Origin: Pictodentalium vernedei
Lineage: Eukaryota > Mollusca > Scaphopoda > Dentaliida > Dentaliidae
Direction of reading: 5' to 3'
Assembly (NCBI GenBank): GCA_031216915.1
Contig: CM062296.1
Coordinates: 56,976,584 to 57,040,583, forward strand
DNA length: 64,000 nt
A program made the position numbers and the translations under genes. Below, one piece after another: positions 10,914 through 19,600 of this stretch. The notes beneath the pieces were generated by a model. The model had not been told where the DNA came from and ran no database searches. It was given only the letters and a program-made list of their open reading frames with translations. Positions within the stretch are counted from its first letter, which is position 1. Every line of letters begins with the position of its first letter.

Positions 10914-11576
10914 ATGAGAACCAGAAATAAATTGTATCCGACGTTAGTGGACGACGAGGACGAGAAGCCGAACGGCGTTTTGCCGACGGCGCCGTCGCTA
11001 GAAGAAAGAGAAAGAGGAGAGAGGTATCGCATCGATCAAATCAGTAGAATCCAATTGTATCTGACTCGAGAGAGAGATTCTCGTCGTTCCCTCAAGAAGA
11101 AGTATTCGTGTTTTGTGAAATACGTCAACGCGATCGACACGACACTCATCACGATTTCCATGGGTTTACACGCAGCCGGCATCGGATTGTTGTCGACCGC
11201 GGTCGGCATTCCGATCGTGTTGACCGTAGAAGGAGTGGCTCTCGCCGCCGGATTGTTTAGTACGCTCGGAAACTTTTTGAGTAGGAAATTATATCTGAAG
11301 GCGAGGAAACACGACAAGATTAGCATCTTGGCCGACTCCAAGATCGACACGATATCCGAAATGATCTCTATGGCGTTGAAAGACGGTAGGATATCGGACG
11401 GTGAATACTTCGCGATATTGAGCGAGAAAACGAAATACGATGCCATGAAAGAAGCCGTGAGAATCAAGACTCGTCAGATCATCAAGGAAGAGATGAAGGA
11501 TTCTCTCGTGGAAAAGGGGAGGAAAGAGGCCAGGGAGGAATTCAGTAAGATGATAGAACTCAAGAGCAGCGATTGA
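10914..11576 (+). CDS. Conserved Polinton protein with hydrophobic helical core
   Basis: 220 residues. The N-terminus (1-72) is highly charged, with an acidic DDEDE patch and basic RER/RRSLKKK runs. Residues about 76-122 form a long hydrophobic stretch rich in Gly and Ala, wide enough for two membrane helices. The C-terminal half (about 130-220) is charged and predicted helical. The same gene lies at the same place in element B but is frameshifted there. It sits between the CxxC gene and the PLA2-like gene in the rightward block, so a virion or membrane-associated role is possible, but no named family is recognised with confidence. Confidence 0.7.
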   Translation: MRTRNKLYPTLVDDEDEKPNGVLPTAPSLEERERGERYRIDQISRIQLYLTRERDSRRSLKKKYSCFVKYVNAIDTTLITISMGLHAAGIGLLSTAVGIPIVLTVEGVALAAGLFSTLGNFLSRKLYLKARKHDKISILADSKIDTISEMISMALKDGRISDGEYFAILSEKTKYDAMKEAVRIKTRQIIKEEMKDSLVEKGRKEAREEFSKMIELKSSD

Positions 11577-11697
11577 AAAAAAAAAATAAATATATATATA
11601 TATATATAATAAGAACAGAATTTAAAAAAAAAAAAAAAATATTAAATTTATATATAAAATAAAAAAAACGAAATTAATTTAAATAACTCTTAAAAAA

Positions 11698-12210
11698 ATG
11701 TATTGCATAAAGTGTAAGAGAGTTACCGAGACAAGTAATTCTAGAGAAGTGCGAACTAAAAACGACAGACGGATGCTTCGTGGAATTTGCGACGTGTGAG
11801 GTTCTGTCAAGACGCGATTCATCAAACAAAAGAACGCGAGCAAAGGTAAAGGCATCGTGGATAAAATGATCAACAAACTACCTTTCGAAATGCATCTGCC
11901 CGGACCCGGAACGAAATTGAACAAGAGACTCAACGCCGATCTGACTCCCAAATCTTGGAGCAAACCCGTGAATAGGGTGGATGTGGCTGCGTATGATCAC
12001 GATCTGTGCTACGCCGGACATCCCGACACCAAGACTCGCAACGACGTCTGCGACAAAAACATGTTGGGGAGATTGAGAGGCATATCGAATCCGACCAGGA
12101 GAGAGAAGATAGAACGTTCGCTGGTCGGCAATCTGATCGGTGCAAAACGTCGATTCGGATGGGGCGTTAAAAAAAAAGCGCATCTGAAAAGAAGAAGAAA
12201 CGATTATTGA
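11698..12210 (+). pseudogene. Zinc-ribbon plus phospholipase-A2-like protein, broken
   Basis: The frame opens with MYCIKCK, a CxxC knuckle of the small zinc-ribbon type found at this place in adintoviruses. The second knuckle is hit by a TGA at 11797-11799 where the homologue in element B has a Cys codon. After a basic SKGKG linker comes a PLA2-like domain (open frame from 11857) with the GPG of the calcium loop and the catalytic-type motif DHDLCY. Five codons just before GPG are missing compared with element B (a clean 15-bp deletion between short repeats), so the loop is shortened. In parvoviruses this domain helps virions leave endosomes; the same role here is inference. The basic tail (KKKAHLKRRRN) ends four bases into the integrase reading frame. 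Confidence 0.75.
12169..12177 (+). promoter_or_regulatory. A9 run at the PLA2-integrase overlap (candidate -1 frameshift site)
   Basis: In the PLA2 frame the run reads gtt aaa aaa aaa gcg, which contains a canonical A AAA AAA slippery heptamer. Slipping back one base leads directly into the integrase frame, which is open from 12171. The run has the same length in element B (54713-54721). I did not find a convincing pseudoknot downstream by eye. Confidence 0.35.
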
Positions 12211-13010
12211 CGAGCGAATTGGCCGAGGAGTTACACAAACCCATAGTGCATAAATTTCGAAAGAGAAGGGTGTTCGTGAAGGGTCTGGATGACATTTGGT
12301 CTGCCGACTTGGTCGACATGAGATCGTTTTCGAGGTGGAACGAGGGAGTCAAATATCTATTGACGGTCATCGACGTGTTTTCCAAATACGGTTGGATCAG
12401 AGCTTTGAAGGATAAATCGGGACCTTGTGTCGCCGAGGCTCTGAAGAGCGTGTTCGACTCGTCTTCTCGAAAACCGAGTAAATTGTGGGTGGATAAGGGA
12501 AAGGAATTCTACAACAAGGACGTTCGACGATTGGTAGACCTCTACTCGATCGAAAACGAAGAGAAAGCCAGCGTGGTGGAACGTTGGAATCGAACGATGA
12601 AGGAGAAGATGTACAGATACTTCACGGCGAATTCGACCAAGAAATACATATACGCTCTGAACGTTCTGGTGAAAGATTACAACAACACGCGACACAGATC
12701 GATCAAGATGACTCCCGCGGAAGCTAGCGATTCTCGAAACGAAAAACGGGTCTACGAGAATCTATATCCCGAGAGATCTAAGATCAGGAAGAAGTCTAGA
12801 ACGCCGAAATTTGCGGTCGGAGATCGAGTGAGAATCTACGCTTATAAGAAGCACTTCGAAAAGGGTTATACTCCTCGATGGACCTTGGAAATTTTCGTGA
12901 TCATCAAAACATTTCACACCGATCCGGTGACTTACGAAATCGAAGCTTTGGATGGAGAAGAGATCATCGGAAAGTTTTACGAACAACAATTACAGAAGAC
13001 GAAGTTTTGA
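12207..13010 (+). CDS. INT: Retroviral-type (rve) integrase of element A
   Basis: It would insert the element DNA into the host genome. Visible parts: the first catalytic Asp in SADLVD (about residue 34), a WIRAL strand, the second Asp in WVDKGKEF (about 96), the catalytic-type Glu in VVERWNRT (about 125) and a C-terminal SH3/chromo-like barrel (VGDRVRI to KGYTPRWT) ending in a FYEQQLQK tail typical of Polinton integrases. Two oddities. The spacing between second Asp and Glu is 28 residues, while retroviral integrases have 35. There is no ATG in this frame between the preceding stop (12168-12170) and codon 38, beyond the first catalytic Asp; the start given here is a TTG. The frame overlaps the PLA2-like gene in the -1 register beside a run of nine A. 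Confidence 0.85.
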   Translation: MTSELAEELHKPIVHKFRKRRVFVKGLDDIWSADLVDMRSFSRWNEGVKYLLTVIDVFSKYGWIRALKDKSGPCVAEALKSVFDSSSRKPSKLWVDKGKEFYNKDVRRLVDLYSIENEEKASVVERWNRTMKEKMYRYFTANSTKKYIYALNVLVKDYNNTRHRSIKMTPAEASDSRNEKRVYENLYPERSKIRKKSRTPKFAVGDRVRIYAYKKHFEKGYTPRWTLEIFVIIKTFHTDPVTYEIEALDGEEIIGKFYEQQLQKTKF

Positions 13011-13068
13011 TGAAGAACACAAATTTTTTTTTTTATTTACTCTCTTTAACATTTTCTTGTTTACACAC

Positions 13069-13096
13069 ATATATATATATAAGAGAGAAAAAAATA
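13069..13096 (+). promoter_or_regulatory. TATA-like motif upstream of the capsid gene
   Basis: An (AT)n run leading into aagagagaaaaaaa lies about 90-115 bp before the MCP start codon. The counterpart in element B is at 55609-55632. Confidence 0.45.
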
Positions 13097-13181
13097 ATAA
13101 TAAAAAATAATTGAAAACTATTTTTTAGATAAAGAAAGCAAGTTAATTAATAAACAAAAAAACCCCTAAAAATCCTTTAAA

Positions 13182-14453
13182 ATGACAAATATACTAGATA
13201 TAACACAAAGCATAGTGAAAGATGAAAGTATTCAAGAATATGAGGTTCACGAATACGAACTGGTAACCGGAACGAGTTTGAACAATGCGGGAGAGATAAG
13301 AATCAACGTCGAAACTAAAGATCTATTCGTACATCCTAGCGAGAGTTACATAGTGGTGCAGGGACGTCTCACCAAGGAAGATGGGAGCGACTACGCCGAC
13401 GACGACATGGTTACTCTAGCCAATAATGGCATCATGCATCTATTCAGTAACATAAAATACATGCTATCCGGACAAGAGATAGAATCTGTGTTTCATCCCG
13501 GTCAAGCCACCACGATGTTCGGACTCTTGACGTATCCTGATGATTTTTCGAAATCCAGAGGACTTAATCAGTTGTGGGTGAAAGGCACCGTAGGCCCTGC
13601 TAGCGCAGGCGCCGCCGTGATATTCGACTACGTCGTCAAGACATCCAGACCTAAAGGAACGTTTTCGTTCAGGATACCTTTGAAACACATCTTCGGATTC
13701 GCGGACGATTACAAGATCATGTACGGATTCAAACACAATCTGACATTGATTCAAAAAGGAAACGACGACGCAATAGTGAAACTCACCATGACTGATGCGG
13801 GTAAGATAACTCTACACAAGATATCGTGGTTTGTTCCGCATGTGGAGCCTTCGATCATGGAGAAAACGCATCTCTACAAGATCACAGAATCCAAGAGAAA
13901 ATTACCCGTGGGATTTAGAATGAGACAGTGCGACACGGCTAGCATTCCTCCCTCCACGAATCACTTCGATTGGAGATTGATGGTGAAATCCACTTCCGAG
14001 AGACCGTGTTTCATCGTGGTTGCGTTTCAGACCGATAGGGACGGGTCTCAGGAAAAGAATGCGTCGCTGTTCGATCACTGCCATTTGAGAAACATGCAAG
14101 TGTTTCTGAACGCCACAAGATATCCAGCAATCAATTACAACGCGTCGTTCGACAAGAACGATTTCTCCAGACTGTACGGCGACGCCGCTGATTTTAGAAA
14201 GAAGTATCACGGTCTAGACGAATTGATGAGCAATCCTAACATATCTCCCAGCGAATACAAGTCGATGTATCCCATGTTCGTATTCGACGTCAGTAAACAG
14301 AGTGAACGACTCAAGAGTAGCGTTTTAGACATTCAGATCAAAATGCAATTCGATAGGAACGTGCCGAGAAAAACCGAAGCCCTCGCCCTGGTCCTGTCGG
14401 ACAGAGAATTACAATTTGAATCGGACGGAAATAAGATGTCGATCATTCGTTGA
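13182..14453 (+). CDS. MCP: Major capsid protein, double jelly-roll (hexon-like)
   Basis: 423 residues, intact. An N-terminal 'YEVHEYELVTG' lead-in is followed by a beta-rich body (VHPSESYIVVQGRL, LFSNIKYMLSGQEIESV) and a C-terminal region with YPMFVFDVSKQSERLK and a closing ALVLSDRELQF strand. These features recur in Polinton/adintovirus major capsid proteins, which form trimeric capsomers of an icosahedral shell. The length is at the short end for the family. The gene follows the integrase by about 170 bp, has its own TATA-like motif and converges on the fiber gene across a hairpin. The homologue in element B has a single stop at codon 56. Assignment as MCP rests on pattern recognition; a structure prediction would confirm it. 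Confidence 0.78.
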   Translation: MTNILDITQSIVKDESIQEYEVHEYELVTGTSLNNAGEIRINVETKDLFVHPSESYIVVQGRLTKEDGSDYADDDMVTLANNGIMHLFSNIKYMLSGQEIESVFHPGQATTMFGLLTYPDDFSKSRGLNQLWVKGTVGPASAGAAVIFDYVVKTSRPKGTFSFRIPLKHIFGFADDYKIMYGFKHNLTLIQKGNDDAIVKLTMTDAGKITLHKISWFVPHVEPSIMEKTHLYKITESKRKLPVGFRMRQCDTASIPPSTNHFDWRLMVKSTSERPCFIVVAFQTDRDGSQEKNASLFDHCHLRNMQVFLNATRYPAINYNASFDKNDFSRLYGDAADFRKKYHGLDELMSNPNISPSEYKSMYPMFVFDVSKQSERLKSSVLDIQIKMQFDRNVPRKTEALALVLSDRELQFESDGNKMSIIR

Positions 14454-14546
14454 GAGACGAGTGTGTGAAAAAAAATAAAAAACAAAAAAAAAAAATAAAA
14501 ACTAAGGAGTTATTATAAAAAACAAAAAAACAAAAAAAATAAATAA

Positions 14547-14593
14547 AGTAATGTGATCTAGAGAGATTGAACATCTTTCTAAATCTCATTACT
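14547..14593. terminator. Hairpin between convergent MCP and fiber genes
   Basis: agtaatgtgatctagagaga pairs with a near reverse complement ending in ctcattact; A-rich sequence lies left and a long T tract right. It sits exactly where rightward and leftward transcription meet. Element B has the same hairpin (57079-57125), and a shorter relative is at 22780-22810 in an equivalent convergent gap. A shared 3'-end or polyadenylation signal is the likely role. Confidence 0.5.
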
Positions 14594-14661
14594 TTTTTTT
14601 TTTTTTTTTTTTTTTAATAATCACACATTATTTTTTTTTTAATTCATTATTTTCCACGCAT

Positions 14662-16017
14662 TCACAGTTTGTTCAAAGGATCTAGTTCAATCAGTAGACT
14701 CACCACGGAAGTGGCAGCTTCGGGATTATTGGTTTTCGTGACGAAATTAATCCTGTCTCCGGCGTTCACTTTGAGAGGCGTGCCGAACGTGCTAACATTC
14801 GAATGTTGATTCTCAGTCTTTTCGACGCTGTATCTCTTATCGCTCTCCACACCATTCACCATGAGATTGACGACCGCTCTGTTATTCAAATCCGAGGAAG
14901 CCAGACTCATTCGAAGGATTTCACCTCCCAACGGCATGGGATATCCAACCTGACCATGTTTCGATCCGCTACCTCCATTTCCGAAAGACCACTCAGCTTT
15001 TCCCTCATCTAAGGCACCGGCCTCTTCAGCCCACACGGTGATCAATTGTCTAGCATATTTGACTTTCTCCACCACTGAAATCAGGGTGCAGGCATCCGTC
15101 ATGTTCACGGGATCCGGTAGATTCGTGAGCGCTTGTCCACCCATGTCTAGTTTACCTTCCATGATGTCACCCTTTGTCCAGACTGAGTTGTCGTCCACGT
15201 ACTTCCTGCTTACCGTGCTGGAATCGAATTCGGGATCGTGATCGAGACCGAATAAATTGTGACCGTTCATGTTGATGCCACCCTCCATGGTTCCGCCAGA
15301 TTCTTTGTTCAGGTAGAGATCGTCCACTTGCGATTCTAGGTATTCTTGCGATTGTATCACGGCAGAATCTACATAGCCCTTGTTGACAGCGGTTGAGTCT
15401 GCATCCGTGTCATCAATCTTCGACAGATTCAATATCTTGTGGAATCCCGCATTCAGATCCGATTTCATTTCTCGTCTGTCAGACTTTCTCTGTTCCAGAT
15501 CTATGTAGTGTTTGGTCACCATGTCCTTGGGATTCGTGGGAGTGGCCACGTTCATTATCTTGTTAGAATTGGCGTTCAATTCCGAGTGCATCATTTTCAG
15601 AACGTATCTATTTCTCAGGTGTTTGCTGAATCTCGCGTGAGAGTCGTCCGCGTATTTCTTGGTCACGGCATCGGTGGGATCTATGGGATTCGCGACATTC
15701 ACCAAATGTTTGGATTTCAGATCGAGATTGTCGGTCATGGTTTTATCCACGTAATTATCTAGCAGGATTCGTTCGAAGTTGGCGTTCCCCCTGTCGGCGT
15801 ATTTTTTAGTCGCAGCATCTGTGAGATCTATTGGCTCGGGAAGATTGTAGAGCTTCTTATCGTTCATGTTCAAAGGTTCTTCTCGTGGTTCGTATCTCTG
15901 AACGTAACGTTCATCCAAGTTGGCAATGTCATAACCATCGTCGACTTCGAACATCTTCCTCTTCTTTCTCGGGTTGACTTTTTCGTCGTCACTTCTACCA
16001 AATTTATCGACTGGCAT
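14662..16017 (-). CDS. Fiber-like virion protein with repeated shaft
   Basis: 451 residues, intact. The N-terminus carries a basic patch (NPRKKRK). Residues about 50-315 contain six related units of the form 'hydrophobic-N-L/V-x-x-P-x-(D)-x-D-A-x-T-K-K-Y-x-D', e.g. KKLYNLPEPIDLTDAATKKY, a pattern known from phage and adenovirus-like fiber shafts that build a trimeric stalk. A distinct C-terminal domain (about 330-451, with LITVWAEEAGALDEGKAEW and a closing VVSLLIELDPLN) would be the head. It likely projects from the penton and binds cells; the receptor is unknown. First of the leftward block. The element B copy has at least three frame lesions. Confidence 0.75.
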   Translation of the reverse strand: MPVDKFGRSDDEKVNPRKKRKMFEVDDGYDIANLDERYVQRYEPREEPLNMNDKKLYNLPEPIDLTDAATKKYADRGNANFERILLDNYVDKTMTDNLDLKSKHLVNVANPIDPTDAVTKKYADDSHARFSKHLRNRYVLKMMHSELNANSNKIMNVATPTNPKDMVTKHYIDLEQRKSDRREMKSDLNAGFHKILNLSKIDDTDADSTAVNKGYVDSAVIQSQEYLESQVDDLYLNKESGGTMEGGINMNGHNLFGLDHDPEFDSSTVSRKYVDDNSVWTKGDIMEGKLDMGGQALTNLPDPVNMTDACTLISVVEKVKYARQLITVWAEEAGALDEGKAEWSFGNGGSGSKHGQVGYPMPLGGEILRMSLASSDLNNRAVVNLMVNGVESDKRYSVEKTENQHSNVSTFGTPLKVNAGDRINFVTKTNNPEAATSVVSLLIELDPLNKL

Positions 16018-16170
16018 GTTGTTGTGGGATTTTTTGTTTTTAGAAAAATGTGTTCAAAACGCAGTTTATTAAAAATGAACTATGTTATTTTATTTTTCGT
16101 TTTTATTCGATTAAAATTTTTTTAAAATAATTTTTTATCTTTATATATACTATAGAAAAAAAATCTCTCT

Positions 16171-16605
16171 CTAATGTAAATCATTGAGAATGTCTTGAAA
16201 TCGATCTCCTTCAGACCATCTCTTGAGAACGTAGAGACACAGGTGACCGCAAAACACTTGATGTGGTGATTGCACTTGTTCCGTGTTGTAACGAACCATC
16301 GATTTGTTGAAATAGTTCTTTATTTCTTTTGGCGGCGAGATTCCGTAGCTGCCGAAATAATAATTTTTCTTCTTCCCGTTCTTCATCCACTCCACCCAGT
16401 GAGTGCCTTCACCCGATGAATCGTCTAGATTTAAAATTCCGCATTCCGATTGTCGAGGTCTTCTCTTTGGCAAGGCATCTCTGGAAAACACTCCTAGAAA
16501 ATCTTCGATTTTCAAATCTTTTGCCACATTCAACAGATCGATGTTGGATAGGGGTTCATTGGGTAAGATGACACCTTCTATGGATTACTTTATTTTCTTA
16601 TTCAT
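16171..16605 (-). pseudogene. PRO: Adenain-like cysteine protease, disrupted
   Basis: The family (C5 peptidases) matures capsid precursors. Compared with the intact 144-residue copy in element B, the natural start lies at 16605 and a TAA stands at codon 7 (16585-16587); an in-frame ATG at 16533 would give a 120-residue product lacking the N-terminus. The catalytic His (GTHWVEW) and Cys (VFCGHLCLY) are present. The acidic member of the triad is replaced: YYFGSYG here against YYFDCYG in B. So this copy is probably inactive even if translated. It lies between the fiber and PolB genes with a TATA-like motif on its downstream side serving the fiber. Confidence 0.82.
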
Positions 16606-16672
16606 AAATGCGTATATATATTTTTTTATTTATTTTATTATAATTTACTAAAAATGACATTATTTTTTTTTT

Positions 16673-19600
16673 CTATTTTTTTCTTTTTCCTTTTAAACTA
16701 ACTTTCTCGATGTCACTATCGATTTCTATAATTTTGTGTTCATCTAATTCTTCTTGATTTTCTGGAATCCTATCATCCGCAATCGTATCTGGAATCTTAT
16801 CATCCACAATCGTATCTAGAATCCAATCATCCCCATTCATATCGTCTAAAATTAGATCCAAAGTCCAATGTCCGAGTGCCAAAGTGCTTATTTTATCATC
16901 TAACACGAATCTCTTATCGTCGTCGGCCGTCAATGAAATCTTGTTGACTATTTCGGTATACAAGTCGTGATTTTTGCTTCGAATCGATTTCATAGTCTTA
17001 TACACCGGACCACTTCCTAACAGACAATCTTTATACTCTTGGAAAGAGATGTTTTTCTTCACCACACACGCTTTAACTCCTTTACACTTCTTGATCTCTT
17101 CATCATTTTCTAGACGATAAGCATACAGTTTGGGTCTCAAGCCCACGAATTCGACGATCTGTTTACCACCGCTCTCGTCCTTAAATTTACCCAACACCTT
17201 CTTGTTGTCGTTCGAGTGAATGTTGGATGGGTGATCAACGGGATAATTGCTCGTGTCGAACCAATCGGCCACGTCCGGAGATATATCTCGGTAGACGTCT
17301 TTCGTCTCTATCTCATAAACTAAACTGTCCGTGTCGGTGAACAGTAGTTTGGCTTTGTCACCAAATTTTCGTTTGACGCAATCGTAGTGAAACTCGTACA
17401 TCAATCGCTTGCTGATATCTAAGATGATCGGTCCAAGATAATATGGTTTGTCGAACATCAGGTGCGTCTTTTGCATGTGAACGGCCACTAGATTTTCGTC
17501 GAATATGGTTCGGTGTTTGTAATTGGGTTTTGCCACTAATTTTTTAGCTCTTTTCTCAGACGTGACGAGTCGAACGTCGGTTCTCTTCCTGATGTTTTCC
17601 ATCGATTTGCCGTTCACGCAGTTGTTCATGAGTTTGAAGAAATCTTTTTCGAAATCGTTCTCGGCTCGAGTTCTGAGATTCGTGTTGAGATCGATGTATT
17701 TTTTCATCCAAGGCTCTTCATCGAATCGAATGATGTGATGTATGTCGACTAATTTCATCCCGTAATCAACGTACTGTTTCAAATTCTTGCTATAGACGAC
17801 GTAGTTATGTTTGTTAAATAAATTGGGAATGAGTTTTCCTCGTCTCCTTCGTTCGGTTCCATTCATTCAGGAGCCAGCGGATAATCGTTGTGTGGACCGA
17901 GTAATTCTTCCGGATAGTTCAAATCGACTTCTAAAATGCAAGGATAGTCTCTCCATTTTTGCATCTCTTCCGGTTCCTTCACCCATTCGAAATTTCTAAT
18001 CAGTAAAGGATGACTCATAGCCCAACCGTACAGATTATTGGCGTCCCAATACTGTATTTATTTAGTCGACCGTTTCAAATCGAAACCTTCTTTCATGTAA
18101 GGATTGTTAGCCTCAGAATATCTGTGGGAGATCATCGAGACGCCACCTCTCGCAGCCCTTTCGAACATAAGCAACATGTCCATGTCAGATAACAATTCCA
18201 ATTGGACTTTGGTGGTCTTCAACAGAGCGTCCCACGCCAGACCAGGTGCGGTGAAATACCAAGCGGGATCTAGATCATAATTTCGACGACAGACGTCTCG
18301 AAAATTTTCGATCATGTCTGCCAAGAGCAGAACGTCGGTCTTCAGATAGAGATCGTGATAATCTCTCATGGTTTTCATATCGAATGATTTCCACACGTTT
18401 TTGGCGTGTTCGTAATTCTCGTCGGAAATGTCGGATTCGTATAATTTCGAATAAAAATCAACTTTCGAAGGTAGTGCGGTGTCTTCGAATCTCTTTAGAT
18501 TGTTCATCTAATCATAAGGATAGACTCCTTTCCTCAACATGACATCTACTCATTCTCCGAAATGTTCGCTCGTGATTTTAAATTTTTCCTTGCTCATGTA
18601 ATCGACTAATTTTTCCAGAGCGGTCGACATGAATTTAAAACTGTCGATGAAACGTATGCATCTACGAATGGATTTCGTTTTTTCTTTCAACGTATTTCCA
18701 TCGATTACTCTTTTCCTCTCCATGAGCTTCCATTTCATGAAGGAAATGTATCTTTCTTCGCTGTTCGCGATGCAATTTATTTCTTCGTGTGAGGTGCCGA
18801 GATTTTTCACGAACAGATGACTGTCATAACCTGAGAGATTGTGAAACATCACCGGATAGAAAGTGGCGTCTCGATATTTTAAATTACACTTGCTGTGAGC
18901 CGGACCGCGATAGAGACCCGTGTAATGATCGTGGTCTCTGACCTTCTTATTTTCCTCCAAATTCTCGTCGAAGGATTGTCTGCATATGTGACATTCGGTG
19001 GCTCTGTTATTTTCGTTCTGCTGCTCTCGCTTGATGATCATTTTGGCTGGAGTTTTGAATTTGTCATATAACATTTTAATTTTCGATTCTAACTCTTCCA
19101 CGAACTTTTGAGCCACGTCGTCGTCTTCGCACTGTTTCGTGCAGGTGAAGGGACCCATGTCGTGTTGCGAGTCAAAAGCGCATTTCACGTAAATGCAATA
19201 GCCCGAAGGTATGTGTTTTTGATATCTTTCGACGTAACTTTGAAGAGCGTTGGGTTGACAGGAACTCATTTTCGCGGTGAAACATTCGAAATCGGCGTAC
19301 ACGATGAATGGTACTTTTAACCTTCTATTGTGATTTTCAATCTTCAAGATGGTGTTGGGTTTTGGCATTTCGACGGCGACACCTTGATTTTCGTTGCAAT
19401 ATTCCTGATGTTTTGCTAATGATTTTTCGGTCTTAAATATGTTCATGCAATTGTAACATAAAGATATCTTTCCTTTATGATTATTATTTTGTTTCAACAG
19501 TAATCGGGTCGGATGTTTAACCCAACAATAATGACGATTGTCACCATTCGAAATCAATAATAAAATAATCGTCTTTTCTCTTCTGAGATACGAAGTCTGT

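Noticed and set aside
11036-11467. 143-codon frame on the minus strand
   Set aside because: Shadow of the rightward hydrophobic-core gene; codon pattern and conservation with element B follow the plus-strand frame.
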